DNA from: Polyangium sp. y55x31
GTDB taxonomy: Bacteria > Myxococcota_A > Polyangia > Polyangiales > Polyangiaceae
Direction of reading: 5' to 3'
Assembly: GCF_029946505.1 (NCBI RefSeq)
Contig: NZ_JARZHG010000003.1
Location: forward strand, 1 to 64,000
DNA: 64,000 nt
The notes beneath the pieces are model-generated. The model was not told the origin of the DNA. It did not search any database and saw only the letters and a program-made list of their open reading frames with translations. Both the position numbers and the translations under genes were made by a program. Shown piece by piece: positions 1 to 9,027 of the stretch; position 1 is the first letter of the stretch; each line of letters opens with the position of its first letter.

Positions 1-2
1 TC

Positions 3-116
3 CAGAGCTTCCGCCGCATCGCGGTACGGTACGAGCGCCACGTCGAAAACTTCCTCGGCTTCGTCCACCTCGGATGCATCGTCGTGTACCTCAGGAGACT
101 CCTGGACGATTTATGA
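3..116 (+). pseudogene. IS5-family transposase, C-terminal end (cut by window edge)
   Basis: The frame is open from the left edge and ends at TGA 114-116. The 37 visible residues include FRRIAVRYERHVENFLGF and LGCIVVYLRRLL, the usual closing helix of IS5-group DDE transposases (the R-x-x-x-RYE...F-x-x-x-x-LA/GC pattern). The DDE catalytic residues lie outside the window, so whether the element is intact cannot be told. No terminal inverted repeat is obvious between this stop and the next gene, which converges on it 52 bp away. Identification rests on a short tail, so family-level confidence is moderate. Confidence 0.6.
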
Positions 117-168
117 GATGACTTCTAGCCAAAGAGCCGCCGCCAAGGCTCCCCTGGCCATCCCGGGA

Positions 169-735
169 TCAATTGCTGTCCGGGCACGTGCCGGTGATCT
201 TCTGGGCGTCGAGGCAGTCGACCATGTAATCGCACGTGCCGTCCTTGATCTCGCAGCGGCCGTAGGTCCCGAAATCGCTCGAGCAATAGTCCAGGTTGCA
301 GAGGACGCCTTGGGGCTCCTCTGAAGCCGGTGGGTTGTCCGTGCATTCGAGCTCGCAGCCGGCGCAGGTGCAGCTCCGCGTGCACCAGCCGTTGCTCCGC
401 GAGCAGGGCCCGCCGTTCCCGGCTCCTCCGCCGCCTTCATTGCAGGCAGTCTCCATGTCGCAGGCGCTGGAAGGCGGCGCGCCCCCGCCGGACCAGGGGT
501 CGCAAAAGTAGTGCCCCGAGGGATCACATGTACATCGAATACCGCTCTCGATCGCCGAATACCCGCAGGTCGCTCCCGCCGAGCAAGGGACGCCCATGCC
601 GCAGCGTCGCGCAGCGACGGACCCGCCCCCTGAGCCGCTCGTCTCGGCGGCGCCATCGCATGCTCCTAGAGCCAGCGCGACTGCACAGGCCGCCCATGCC
701 GCGCGTAATCCCGATGGTATCTGAGGCCATTGCAT
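169..735 (-). CDS. Cys-rich lipoprotein of unknown function
   Basis: The 188-residue protein has a hydrophobic signal segment ending in a lipobox, LGAC, with the acylated Cys at residue 26, so it should be anchored in the membrane facing the periplasm or the surface. The mature part is rich in paired cysteines (GMGVPCSAGATC, CDMETAC, CTRSCTCAGCELEC), which suggests disulphide-stabilised modules, and in Gly-Gly stretches typical of myxobacterial lipoproteins. It ends TGTCPDSN. No catalytic motif is visible. It stands alone, converging on the transposase remnant. Function unknown. Confidence 0.75.
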   Translation of the reverse strand: MQWPQIPSGLRAAWAACAVALALGACDGAAETSGSGGGSVAARRCGMGVPCSAGATCGYSAIESGIRCTCDPSGHYFCDPWSGGGAPPSSACDMETACNEGGGGAGNGGPCSRSNGWCTRSCTCAGCELECTDNPPASEEPQGVLCNLDYCSSDFGTYGRCEIKDGTCDYMVDCLDAQKITGTCPDSN

Positions 736-1123
736 GGCTCATGCACCGAGCAACACTCGGGCCAGGTGCAGTCCGCGGAAATTTCCGCTGCGAAACCGCG
801 GTCGGCGCCCTACCGGCCTTCCAAGGGTGGCGCACGATGGCTCATGGCTGGACCGGGTGGCACAGGTGCACGCCGGTGCTACCGGGGCAATCGCTCGAGG
901 AGCCAGATGCCGAGCTCTTCGGTCATCAGCGTGTGCTTCTCGTTCTTGCTGGCGCACACCCAATCGTCGAGGGCGAACCCGTCGGGGGGGCCGGCCCTAT
1001 GCCAGACTCCGAGCGCGACCGGGAATGGGAGGATACGTTCCGGGAACGGGGGTGTCTGTGGGACCATGGTCCTATAGCCACGCTTCCCCCCCGACCGGTA
1101 ACGAGCACCAAAACGTCACCGCG
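736..1123. other. Intergenic stretch, 388 bp
   Basis: It lies between two minus-strand genes and should carry the promoter of the lipoprotein at 735. It has a perfect 12-bp palindrome, GGACCATGGTCC, at 1061-1072. A 62-codon minus-strand frame (1067 to 879, ending WLLERLPR) could be a small gene or a remnant, but its start has no ribosome binding site and I recognise no family, so I do not call it. Confidence 0.4.
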
Positions 1124-1801
1124 TCACGCGGTCGGCGCGGCCTTTTTTGCCGGCTTCGCCGTGGGGCGGTCGGGGATGATCGCGTGGATCTCCGCCTCGC
1201 TGAATCCCTCGATCTTGTAGAGCCGCTTCAGATTCGAGAGCTCCGCGTGCACGACCCGGGCGAGCGAGGTGCGTACGCGCCCGAAAACCTTGAGCTGCGC
1301 CGCGGGCTTGCGGGCTGCCTCCACGGCGGTGCGCAGAGCCTCGCTCGTCGCCATGATCTCGGCGGCGGCGCTCGTGGCGGTCGCGTGGGAGAGCTTCGGG
1401 TGAATGCCCGATTGCAGGAGCTGCACGAGGACATCCATACGCTCGGGCTGCTCGTTGGTGTCGCCCTCGGCGTAGGATCCGATGCCGTCGGGAAAGATCA
1501 CGGCGAGGGCCGCGTCCTGGGCGGGGCGGCCGATCTCGTTCCAGACCATGTCGTAGACCTTGCCGATGGTCTTGTCGGCCTTGTCATTACGAGCGTCGAT
1601 CAGGGCGCGCAGCGGGGCGAGCGTGGTTTCGGCGGCCTTGCGCTGGGCCTCGACGCCCGCGTGCAGGGCGAGCGCGGAGCCGAGGCGGCCCTCGGCGAGC
1701 TCGTGCCAGCGGCCCCCGCGGGCCTTGGCCTGGGTGAGGGTCGTCTGGGCGTCCGCGATGATGTCGTCGGCCGCCGCGTTCTTGCGAATGATCTCTCCCA
1801 T
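1124..1801 (-). CDS. Hypothetical helical protein
   Basis: A 225-residue soluble protein without signal peptide or membrane segment. The sequence is almost all predicted helix, with Ala/Leu/Glu/Lys-rich stretches from residue 1 to 100 (DDIIADAQTTLTQAKARGG, then AETTLAPLRALIDARNDKADKTIG). The C-terminal segment carries KIEGFSEAEIHAIIPDRPTAKPAKKAAPTA-like Lys/Ala/Pro residues, of the kind seen in tails that contact nucleic acid or other acidic partners. I do not recognise the family. It is followed on its 5' side by a 480-bp repeat-rich spacer, so it is probably transcribed alone. Confidence 0.65.
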   Translation of the reverse strand: MGEIIRKNAAADDIIADAQTTLTQAKARGGRWHELAEGRLGSALALHAGVEAQRKAAETTLAPLRALIDARNDKADKTIGKVYDMVWNEIGRPAQDAALAVIFPDGIGSYAEGDTNEQPERMDVLVQLLQSGIHPKLSHATATSAAAEIMATSEALRTAVEAARKPAAQLKVFGRVRTSLARVVHAELSNLKRLYKIEGFSEAEIHAIIPDRPTAKPAKKAAPTA

Positions 1802-2283
1802 GGGAATACCTCTCGAAAGGGTTGTCGGGGATGGTTACCGCGGCGTGAGACGGAGCGGAGAAGGGACCGATGAGGGCAGAGGGCGGCCGAATCGTGCTCG
1901 CGCGAGCGCGGAGGGGACCCTGCGGCGCCGCAGGATGGGGGGCGCAGTGCGTGGAGGGGGCCCTCGGGCGCCGCAGAATGGGAGACGGCCTCGCGGAGGG
2001 GAACCTGCGGCGCCCGAGGTCGGCGTTCCCAAAGCGGGACGGGCGAGCGCCGGCGGTGTGGATCGGGCGCGGGGGAGCCCGGAGGGCGGCCTCTGGCGCC
2101 GCAGGGGAGAGGACGCGCCCGAGGATCGGCGGTCGACAGCGCCCGAGGTCGGCGGGCGCGCAGGCCGGGGCCGGGTTCAGGCGGGGCAGGAGGCGATTCG
2201 CGGGGAGCGATTGTGATCTTCGTTCTCGGCAATCTCGCCGCGAGCGCCGGCGCGCGAGAGGGCGTCCCGCGGGACCACGTCTC
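1802..2283. repeat. GC-rich repeat patch between two minus-strand genes
   Basis: No gene is supported. The stretch holds a perfect palindrome CTGCGGCGCCGCAG at 1920-1933, further GGCGCC-cored variants near 1969, 2008 and 2096, and a 16-mer GCGCCCGAGGTCGGCG repeated exactly at 2010-2025 and 2139-2154, with a one-base-longer variant near 2115. All six frames stay open over long runs, a composition effect. It may be a decayed mini-element or a structured leader; no function can be shown. Confidence 0.55.
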
Positions 2284-3510
2284 TCACGCTCCACCCTCCT
2301 CCGAAGCGGGCAACTGGCACCGAAACGTCACCCCCTCGCCCGGATTGTTCTCCGCCGACAACCTCCCCCCGTGCGCCTCCACGATGGAACGGCTGATCGC
2401 GAGCCCCACGCCGAGCCCCTCCGCCTTCGTCGTATAAAAGGCCTCGAACACCCGCTCCATGTCCGCCGGGGCGATTCCCTTGCCCGAGTCCTCCACCGAC
2501 AGCATCACCCGCGCTTTGCCGTCGCCGCGCGTCCGTACGACGACGAGGCGCCTTTCGGGCGGGCGGTCCGCGACGGCGTCGAGCGCATTGACCACCAGAT
2601 TCAGGAGCACCTGCTGGAGCTGAATGCCGTCGCCGCGCACCCGGGGCAAACCCGGCGCGAGGTCCATTCGCAACGTCACGCCCCGGAGGAGCGCGTCATT
2701 GCCCACGAGCCGCGCCACCTCGCGCGCGAGCGCGTTCAGGTCCTGCTCGTCCGTGCGCGGCGGGCCCTTTTTCAGCATGGCGCGCATTCGCTGGATGATC
2801 GTCGCGGCGCGCCGGTCGTCGTCCACGATGTCGCCGAGCGCCGCGAGCGCTTCCGCGACGTCCGGCGGCGCCTTCTGGAGCAGCCGCCGCGCGGCCTGGG
2901 CGTTGCTCAGGATCGCGGCGAGCGGCTGGTTCAGCTCGTGCGCGATCGACGCCGCGAGCTCGCTCATCGCGGCCACGCGGTTCATGTGCGTGAGGCGCTG
3001 GTTCGTGGCCATGAGCTCGTCGGTCCGGCGCACCACCTCGGCTTCGAGTGTATCCCGGGCGCGCGCGAGCTCCGCGGCCGTCCGTTCGAGCTCCGCGTTT
3101 TTCTCCGCGAGCGCCCGCGCCCCGGCGCGGACGGCGATCTGCGCGCGCACGCGGGCCGCGAGCTCCGCGCGCACGAAGGGTTTGGTCACGTAATCGACGG
3201 CGCCGAGCTCGAGCCCACGCACCCGGCTCGCCGTGTCCGCGAGCGAGGTCATGAAGATGATCGGAATGTCGCGCGTGGCCGGGTCCGCCTGCAGGCGCCG
3301 GCAGACCTCGAATCCATCCATGCCGGGCATCACCGCGTCGAGCAGGACGAGGTCGGGCTCCTCGCGCCGGATTTGCCGCAGGGCCATCTCGCCGTCGAGC
3401 GCGACGGCGAGGGCGAAGGGCTGACCCGCGAGCGCGTCGGAGAGGAGCTTGAGGCTCTGGGGGTCGTCGTCGACGAGCAAAACCAGGGAGGACGCGCGCA
3501 TCGTTGACAT
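2284..3510 (-). CDS. Receiver-histidine kinase hybrid sensor
   Basis: The 408-residue protein has a receiver domain first (acidic pocket D14-D16, phosphoacceptor D58 in LLDAVMPG, Lys110 in VTKP), then a coiled linker (about 130-175), a HisKA domain with the phosphorylated His191 in the H-box [11 protein letters not shown], and a HATPase domain with N-box NLVVNALDA (305-313), G1 DSGKGIAP and G2 [11 protein letters not shown]. It has no membrane segment, so it is a cytosolic kinase, possibly driven through its own receiver. The H-box resembles FixL/DctB-type kinases. I chose ATG 3510 because the longer GTG start at 3579 would run into the divergent regulator gene. It shares a 62-bp promoter gap with that FixJ-type gene, its likely partner. 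Confidence 0.85.
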   Translation of the reverse strand: MSTMRASSLVLLVDDDPQSLKLLSDALAGQPFALAVALDGEMALRQIRREEPDLVLLDAVMPGMDGFEVCRRLQADPATRDIPIIFMTSLADTASRVRGLELGAVDYVTKPFVRAELAARVRAQIAVRAGARALAEKNAELERTAAELARARDTLEAEVVRRTDELMATNQRLTHMNRVAAMSELAASIAHELNQPLAAILSNAQAARRLLQKAPPDVAEALAALGDIVDDDRRAATIIQRMRAMLKKGPPRTDEQDLNALAREVARLVGNDALLRGVTLRMDLAPGLPRVRGDGIQLQQVLLNLVVNALDAVADRPPERRLVVVRTRGDGKARVMLSVEDSGKGIAPADMERVFEAFYTTKAEGLGVGLAISRSIVEAHGGRLSAENNPGEGVTFRCQLPASEEGGA

Positions 3511-3572
3511 GGTCAGGGATCCGGGCCAGGAATGCCAAGCATGCAGGTTCATGTTCGCGCGGTCGGGAAGCG

Positions 3573-4187
3573 ATGACACAGAAGGAGCGCACCGTATTCG
3601 TGGTGGACGACGACCCCTCCGTGCTGCGCGGCCTGGAGCGGCTGCTGCGCTCGGCGGGGTATGTGGTCGAGGCGCACGCCTCTCCCCGCGCGTTTCTGGA
3701 GCGCGCGCCCGCGGATCGGCCGGGGTGTGTGGTCGTGGACCTGCGTATGCCCGAAATCGGCGGCCTCGACCTGCAGGAGGAGTTCGCGCGGCGAGGCTTC
3801 CCGCTCCCCTTGATCTTCTTGACCGGTCACGGCGACGTGCCGAGCTCCGTGCGCGCCATGAAGGGCGGCGCGATCGATTTTCTCTCCAAGCCCTGCGACG
3901 ACACCGATCTGCTCGCGGCGGTGGAGCGGGCGCTCGCGCGAGACGCGGAGGCGCGCGCCGCGCGGGCCGAGAAGGAGGCCGTGCGGGCGCGCTTCGCGGC
4001 GCTCACCCCGCGAGAGCGCGAGGTGGCTTTGCTCGTCGCGCAGGGCCTGTTGAACAAGCAGATCGCGGCGGAGCTCGGCGCGGCGGAGAAGACGATCAAA
4101 GTGCATCGGGGTCGGGTGATGGAGAAGCTCGGGGCGGAGTCGCTGGCCGATCTCGTCCGTCTCGTGGATCGAATCCGGGACGCTTGA
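3573..4187 (+). CDS. FixJ/NarL-type response regulator
   Basis: The 204-residue protein has a receiver domain (DDD 12-14, phosphoacceptor D56 in [12 protein letters not shown]84 in FLTGHGD, K106 in LSKP) and a LuxR-type HTH (about 144-200: [15 protein letters not shown] ... [14 protein letters not shown]). This is the FixJ subclass, in which phosphorylation of the receiver frees the HTH to bind promoters. ATG 3573 is preferred over the upstream TTG/GTG possibilities because it starts directly at the receiver fold. It is transcribed away from the hybrid kinase gene across 62 bp, so the pair is probably co-regulated and cognate. A 9-bp hairpin follows the stop. Confidence 0.87.
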   Translation: MTQKERTVFVVDDDPSVLRGLERLLRSAGYVVEAHASPRAFLERAPADRPGCVVVDLRMPEIGGLDLQEEFARRGFPLPLIFLTGHGDVPSSVRAMKGGAIDFLSKPCDDTDLLAAVERALARDAEARAARAEKEAVRARFAALTPREREVALLVAQGLLNKQIAAELGAAEKTIKVHRGRVMEKLGAESLADLVRLVDRIRDA

Positions 4188-4213
4188 GTCTTGCCCGATC
4201 CGGAAAAGTCCCG

Positions 4214-4235
4214 CCATGGGACCAACGTCCCATGG
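4214..4235. terminator. Perfect hairpin between convergent genes
   Basis: CCATGGGAC and its exact complement GTCCCATGG flank a CAAC tetraloop, 27 bp after the stop of the FixJ-type gene and about 100 bp from the stop of the opposing lipoprotein gene. There is no T-run on either side, so it would be a U-tract-less terminator, working in either direction, or simply an mRNA 3'-end stabiliser. Confidence 0.5.
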
Positions 4236-4334
4236 ACCTCGCGTAAACGGCCCGAGGACAGCCGACCTCGCATTGCCGGACCTGCCCGGCGACGAGGTGG
4301 CGCGGCGTTCGAGTCCGACCCCGGGGACGCGTGA

Positions 4335-5504
4335 TCAGGGCACGCAGGGATCGACCACCGGCGGATCCGGCGGGGCGACGGCGCCGAGCTCGACCGCCTT
4401 CATCGTGAATCCGATTCCGATCGAGATCCCGTCACACGTCTTCGTCGGGTCCTGCGTCCCGTCCTTCATGATGTCGGACGCCTGGCGGATCTGGTTGAGG
4501 ATCGATTGCATCGTCGGCGAGTTCGGATCACAGAAGGATGTGTCGAACTTCGCGGCCGACTTCGCGATCTCCGCGGCGAACGCCTCGGTATCGATGATGC
4601 CGCCGAGCTGCCCCTCGATGGCCCCGTCGTGGGAAGGAGAGAGCTTCATTTCGAGGCGCGCGTGGCGGATGGGGATCGCCGAGAGGATCGCGCCGCTTCC
4701 ATCACCGAGCACGAGGTCGAAGTTTGCCTCGAGGCCGGATTGGTATTCATCCTGATCGATCACGCTGTTCAGGAACACGTTCTTCGCCGAGGCCGGGTTC
4801 ATCGGGTCGAGCAGGAAATCCGGGCCGAGGGGCCAGGCGTCGGTGCCGTCCCATTGCGGCAGCGTCCCTAGGTTGTCGCCGCGATAGAGCTTGCTCGTCG
4901 CCGTGCACGACGTCGACGCGCCCAGCCCCTCGATGGCCAGCATGTAGGTGAATTTGCCGTCCTGCACGTCCTGGTTCACCACGCTCGGGTACGTGCTGTG
5001 GAGCGCCAGGAGGATGGGCAGGATGTTCCTGCCGAAGGAGTTGTCTTTGCCATCGTAGCCGTCGGGGTACGCCGCGGCGGGGGCGCCGCCGGCCGCCGGC
5101 TGGCACAAACCGACGGAGTCCTTCGTCGATGTCACGCCGTCGAGGTTGAACCCATAATTCTTCCAGCCCGCGCTGGCGTTCGGCGTGCCGTCGGGATTCG
5201 TATCGCCCAGCAGGAACTCGTCGATGGCGAGGACCGTCGTCGTCCCGTCATTGCAGGCCGGCAAGCTTCCGCCGGCGCCGCCCTGGCCACCGGCGCCGCC
5301 CTGGCCGCCGCTGCCTGCTTGACCGCCGCCATCACCGCCGCTGGTGCCTTCGCCGAGCTGGTTTTCGCTGTCTGCCTGCTTTCCGCTGCCATCCGTGCCA
5401 TCGGCACCGTCGCCGATCGTCACGACGGCATTGCAGCCGGCCGCGAATGCGAAGGCCGCCGCCAGAACGATTCCACCCGCTCGAAACAACAAGGAATGCC
5501 TCAT
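4335..5504 (-). CDS. Lipoprotein with Gly-rich linker, unknown function
   Basis: The 389-residue protein has a signal peptide ending in lipobox AAGC (Cys24), then an acidic/Gly linker of GGAGGQGG-type units (about 40-80) that probably acts as a flexible tether, then a globular domain starting at SLPACNDGTTTVLAID. The domain contains scattered Cys (LCQP, TSCTATSK, SFCDPN, KTCDG) and ends DPCVP. No enzyme motif is seen. A good ribosome binding site (GGAGAGGAGAG) precedes the ATG. The same tether style recurs in three other lipoproteins of this window. Confidence 0.78.
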   Translation of the reverse strand: MRHSLLFRAGGIVLAAAFAFAAGCNAVVTIGDGADGTDGSGKQADSENQLGEGTSGGDGGGQAGSGGQGGAGGQGGAGGSLPACNDGTTTVLAIDEFLLGDTNPDGTPNASAGWKNYGFNLDGVTSTKDSVGLCQPAAGGAPAAAYPDGYDGKDNSFGRNILPILLALHSTYPSVVNQDVQDGKFTYMLAIEGLGASTSCTATSKLYRGDNLGTLPQWDGTDAWPLGPDFLLDPMNPASAKNVFLNSVIDQDEYQSGLEANFDLVLGDGSGAILSAIPIRHARLEMKLSPSHDGAIEGQLGGIIDTEAFAAEIAKSAAKFDTSFCDPNSPTMQSILNQIRQASDIMKDGTQDPTKTCDGISIGIGFTMKAVELGAVAPPDPPVVDPCVP

Positions 5505-5726
5505 GCCTCTCTCCTCTCCTTTGGATTTGCCGCCAGCATCACGACAATTGCGGCCTGGAGCATGGCAACGTGTATGCCGCGAAAACTACGGCGGTTTTTT
5601 CGGTCTGCGCTCTCGCGCCTTGGCAACCCTGGTTGGCGCCTGCCGGTCATGCTGCCAACGCGGCAAGAATCCGACGTCTCTGTAGCGCCGGCGAAACGTC
5701 GCTGGCGAAATGGCTCGGAGGGCACC

Positions 5727-6284
5727 ATGAGGGGCGTAGGGGGCAGCCGAGGGCAGGGGGCCCGCGCGGGCTGGTGGATCATGGTCGCCAAGAAAACGAC
5801 GAATGTCACGTTGGTCGCATTGTCCGCGATCGTCGCGGCATCGATGATCGGCGGCATTGCCGAGGTGCGTGAGGTCCGATCGGAGCCCAGGCGCGTGGCG
5901 GCTGCCGCCGACGCCAGCAGCGAGCCGTGCCGAGGGCCCGAATTCGCTGGTTGTGATGAATGCTGTGCGCCAGTCGAGGGCGGCCACTGCATCAAACGTG
6001 GCTGGGGCAGATGGTCGGATCCGGCCATCATCCCCTGGTACAACGAGGCGTCTTATCTGGACACCCGTTGTCCATCGACCTGCCGCGCATGCGCGTCGTG
6101 CTTGACGAGGGACGAGCGAGAATATGCCGCGCTGGGGAATCGCCCCGATTGCGACTGTGACAGGGTGGTGATCGGCATCGATCCGTGCTTCGCCCCGAGC
6201 AGTTGCGGCTGTTATTGCAGCCAAAGATTGAGGATCCTCGCGGCGTGTCCGCACCTCGCCGGAGGCGCCGAGAGCGGCAGATGA
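5727..6284 (+). CDS. Exported Cys-rich protein of unknown function
   Basis: A 185-residue protein starting at ATG 5727 behind a strong GGAGG (5717-5721); an internal ATG at 5781 is also possible. The N-terminus is basic and followed by one hydrophobic stretch (VTLVALSAIVAASMIGGIA, near 26-45), a signal peptide or anchor. The rest has about 20 cysteines in tight clusters (CDECCAP, CPSTCRACASC, CDCDRVV, CGCYCSQR), pointing to a disulphide-rich or metal-binding extracellular domain. It is divergent from the lipoprotein at 5504 and stands about 150 bp before smpB. No known family recognised. Confidence 0.65.
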   Translation: MRGVGGSRGQGARAGWWIMVAKKTTNVTLVALSAIVAASMIGGIAEVREVRSEPRRVAAAADASSEPCRGPEFAGCDECCAPVEGGHCIKRGWGRWSDPAIIPWYNEASYLDTRCPSTCRACASCLTRDEREYAALGNRPDCDCDRVVIGIDPCFAPSSCGCYCSQRLRILAACPHLAGGAESGR

Positions 6285-6432
6285 CTCCAGCATCGGGCGC
6301 CCGGCACGATCTCGGCCCTGTCGGTTTTTATGGACTTCCGGCCCCGTCCCAGGTCAAAGTTTGTCTTCAGGAGGGCGCGCGTAACCCCCCGCCTTTCCAG
6401 CGCTCGGGCCGAGGACCTCAGAAAGACGCTGC

Positions 6433-6915
6433 ATGACAGAACGGAAGCGTAGCGACGAGCACGTCATCGCGCGGAACCGCGCAGCGACGTTCCATTACGA
6501 GCTGTCGGACCAGTACGAGGCGGGCATCGTGCTGCGCGGGAGCGAGGTGAAGTCGCTGCGTGAGGGGCGCGTGCACCTGATCGATGCGTTCGCGGTCGTC
6601 GAGCGTGGCGAGGTATGGCTGAAGAACCTGCACATCGCATCCTTCTTCCACGCGCGCGCGTTTCCGCACGACGAGCGCAGCGCACGCAAGCTGCTCCTCC
6701 ACGCACGCGAGATTCAGCAAATCGAGCGCGTCATCATGCGCGAGGGGTACACGCTCGTGCCGCTCGACCTGCATTTCCGTAATGGCCACGTGAAGGTGGC
6801 CCTCGGCGTCGGTCGCGGGAAGAAGGTCCACGACAAGCGCGCCGCCATCGCCGAGCGCACGGAGGAACGCGAAGCGCTGCAAGAGCTGCGTGCCCGCCAG
6901 CGTCGTGGCGGCTGA
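6433..6915 (+). CDS. smpB: SsrA-binding protein SmpB
   Basis: The 160-residue protein matches SmpB in length and in the main landmarks: an N-terminal RNRAATFHYEL, then the OB-fold core YEAGIVLRGSEVKSLREGRVHL, the LHIASF element, and GYTLVPLDLHFRNGHVKVALGV ahead of the basic C-terminal tail (GRGKKVHDKRAAIAERTEEREALQ). SmpB binds tmRNA and delivers it to stalled ribosomes for trans-translation; the basic tail enters the empty mRNA channel. The start codon is 17 bp after the near-upstream GAGGACC motif. No tmRNA gene is visible beside it. Confidence 0.96.
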   Translation: MTERKRSDEHVIARNRAATFHYELSDQYEAGIVLRGSEVKSLREGRVHLIDAFAVVERGEVWLKNLHIASFFHARAFPHDERSARKLLLHAREIQQIERVIMREGYTLVPLDLHFRNGHVKVALGVGRGKKVHDKRAAIAERTEEREALQELRARQRRGG

Positions 6916-7062
6916 CGCCGCGACCCCCCTGGAGGGACGAATGCCATGCGAATGCCGAAGCATCTGCGCCACCTTGCGCCAAGATGACCCAGGCAGCTGG
7001 CTCATGTCCCATCAAAGCCGGCTCATTTCGTTCGGCACAACTCGTGCCTGGGGCCCGGCGCC

Positions 7063-7620
7063 ATGAGACTCGATACCTTCTCGCCCCGCTCCTTCCTTCT
7101 TGGCGGACTCTCCTTGGTCCTGGCGCTTGCCTCGACCGCTTGCGGCAATGCAGTTCAGGATGAGCTACCGGAGAACACGCCTGCACACGTGGATCTCTTC
7201 GCCTGCGGCGTGCAGCTCAGTTGCCCTGCATATTGCACGCACCTCTCCTATGGCGACTGCGGCGGAATGGAAGCGCTGTCGTGCCCGGGTGACCTCTGGC
7301 TCGAAGGCGTGAGCGGGGCGATCGAGATGAACGATCGGCCGGGACCCGGCAATTGGATGGGCGACAAACTCACGTTGCTCCTGGGTGACGGCAGGGCGCT
7401 CGTCCAGAGCCGATCCCGCAGTTGCGACGACGGCGGAAGCTGCGCGTTGGGGAGTCTTCCCTGGGAGCTCGGCGCGCACGAGCTGTGTGATGTGGCGGCC
7501 CCGCCTGCGACGTGCCAGCCCGGCAATTGCTCCGAATTTCCCAAACTCGAGAACTGCGTGCCGCTCGAGACCGACTGGACCTGCGGAGAGGTCTCGGCGG
7601 CGATGTCTCCCACGCCGTGA
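7063..7620 (+). CDS. Small lipoprotein, unknown function
   Basis: The 185-residue protein has a classical signal peptide with lipobox STAC (Cys27). The mature part contains nine or more cysteines (CGVQLSCPAYCTHLSYGDCGG, SCDDGGSCALG, CQPGNC, NCVPLETDWTCG), and a middle segment with hydrophobic beta-like character (DLWLEGVSGAIEMND, DKLTLLLGDGRAL). No catalytic residues are recognisable. It lies downstream of smpB but with its own gap of 147 bp, and converges on the glycosyltransferase gene. Confidence 0.75.
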   Translation: MRLDTFSPRSFLLGGLSLVLALASTACGNAVQDELPENTPAHVDLFACGVQLSCPAYCTHLSYGDCGGMEALSCPGDLWLEGVSGAIEMNDRPGPGNWMGDKLTLLLGDGRALVQSRSRSCDDGGSCALGSLPWELGAHELCDVAAPPATCQPGNCSEFPKLENCVPLETDWTCGEVSAAMSPTP

Positions 7621-7695
7621 GCGGGGCCGGGCCTCCCGCGCGTCCTCTCCCCGCTGACTGCGCTGATCCGGAGGGTCACGGGTGGGACACGAGGT

Positions 7696-8892
7696 TCACG
7701 CGGAGGCCCGCTCGATGAAATCGGCGGCGACGGCCGTGCCATTCACCGCAACGGTGCCGGCGATTGCGGCCGCGCGAACCGCGACTCCGTGATCGAGGGC
7801 GTCCTTCAACGCGGGCAGGAGGGACTCCGCGCTCAAGGCTCCACGAGCCACGGACGTCCCGATCCCGAGCGCCCGCACGCGTGAGGCCCAATAAGGCTGA
7901 TCGGCGAACATCGGCACGATCACCTGCGGGACGCCCGCGCGCGCCGCGGTCGTGGTCGTACCCGCCCCGCCGTGATGCACCACCGCGGCGACCCTCGGGA
8001 AGAGCGCCTGCTGGTTGACGTCGCCGATTGCGATGCAATCGGAGGTGTCGCCGACCAGACCGAGCTCGGCCCACCCCTGCGATAGAACGACACGGCGCCC
8101 CGCAGCCCGCACGGCCTCGATGACGAGGCGGCCGCTCTGCTGGTCGAAAGGCATGCTCCCGAAGCCGATGTAAATGGGCGGCTCGCCCGCGGCGAGGAAC
8201 GCCTCCAGCGCGGGTTCGAGCGGCGTATGGTCGGGAAGGATCCAGGCTCCTGTTTGCGTGACCCGCAAGCCGGGCGTCGCCGGCTGCGGCCCGAGGACCG
8301 GGTCCACGGCGAGCCACGGATCGTCGCCCAGGACGTGGCTGTGGACATCGCTCAGCGGGCCCAGGCCGAAGCGCTGCCGATTGTCGTTGAGCCGCGCGAG
8401 AAGGCGGTCGTTCCAGCTTCGTGATTCGTCCTGCCAGCGCTTGCGGTTTCCTTCCGGGTCGCCCCCGGGCTCCCCGCCCGGCGTGTGATCCGGCGACGGC
8501 AGGGCCACCGGCGCGTACAGGGCGACCACGGACGGGATGCCCCGCCGCTCCGCGATGGACCGCGCGGCATACTGGTGCGCTCCGCCGGCCACGATCACAT
8601 CGCATCCTTCGGCGGCCGACGCGGTCGCGTCGAACTGGTCTCTCGCGAGGTGCTCGAGCAGCGCGCGGAGCTGCTCGGGCGTCGGTGTGGCCTGCGCGGC
8701 GGCGGCCCCGCTCGGTTGCCGCATCGCGATGCCGATCGGGGTCGCCGTGAAGCCCAAGCCGGCCGCCCAGTCGGTGAAATTCGGCGGAATGCACAGCTTG
8801 ACATCGTGCCCCCGACGCCGCACCTCGACTGCCAAGGCCACGACGGGTTGCACGTCTCCGCGCGTCCCCACTGCCGTCAGCAATACCCGCAT
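7696..8892 (-). CDS. GT1-family (UGT/MGT-type) glycosyltransferase
   Basis: The 398-residue protein has the two-Rossmann GT-B layout. The N-terminal acceptor half opens with VLLTAVGTRGDVQPVVALA, the usual start of macrolide/sterol glycosyltransferases of the EryCIII/MGT group. The C-terminal donor half carries IYIGFGSMPF, then the nucleotide-sugar motif AVVHHGGAGTTTTAARAGVPQ and PMFADQPYWA. It likely transfers a sugar from a nucleotide donor to a small hydrophobic acceptor in the cytosol; the acceptor cannot be predicted. A 7-bp inverted repeat (CCACGCG-GGT-CGCGTGG, 8911-8927) sits just upstream of the ribosome binding site and may be an operator. Confidence 0.88.
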   Translation of the reverse strand: MRVLLTAVGTRGDVQPVVALAVEVRRRGHDVKLCIPPNFTDWAAGLGFTATPIGIAMRQPSGAAAAQATPTPEQLRALLEHLARDQFDATASAAEGCDVIVAGGAHQYAARSIAERRGIPSVVALYAPVALPSPDHTPGGEPGGDPEGNRKRWQDESRSWNDRLLARLNDNRQRFGLGPLSDVHSHVLGDDPWLAVDPVLGPQPATPGLRVTQTGAWILPDHTPLEPALEAFLAAGEPPIYIGFGSMPFDQQSGRLVIEAVRAAGRRVVLSQGWAELGLVGDTSDCIAIGDVNQQALFPRVAAVVHHGGAGTTTTAARAGVPQVIVPMFADQPYWASRVRALGIGTSVARGALSAESLLPALKDALDHGVAVRAAAIAGTVAVNGTAVAADFIERASA

Positions 8893-8910
8893 CGTCCCTC
8901 TCCCCTTTCA

Positions 8911-8927
8911 CCACGCGGGTCGCGTGG
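8911..8927. promoter_or_regulatory. Inverted repeat upstream of the glycosyltransferase gene
   Basis: A perfect 7-bp inverted repeat with a 3-base centre lies 18 bp upstream of the ATG at 8892, just above the purine-rich ribosome binding site. Its position suits an operator or a leader hairpin. No regulator is encoded next to it. Confidence 0.35.
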
Positions 8928-9027
8928 ATGACGGACGACGATGACACCGCCGACGCGATTTGGCCATCCAATCAACGCCGTTTTTGCTCGACGGCGGTCG
9001 TGCGTGCCCGCGCCGCGGGCCGCTTCG

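Noticed and set aside
879-1067. 62-codon minus-strand ORF
   Set aside because: No ribosome binding site, no recognisable family; left in the intergenic note only.
5300-6284. Longer start for the Cys-rich exported protein (frame open from 4998)
   Set aside because: The upstream part is antisense to the lipoprotein gene; the strong GGAGG at 5717 fixes ATG 5727.
6916-7062. A tmRNA (ssrA) gene next to smpB
   Set aside because: The stretch lacks the tRNA-like ends and an ANDENYA-type tag frame; nothing of tmRNA is seen.
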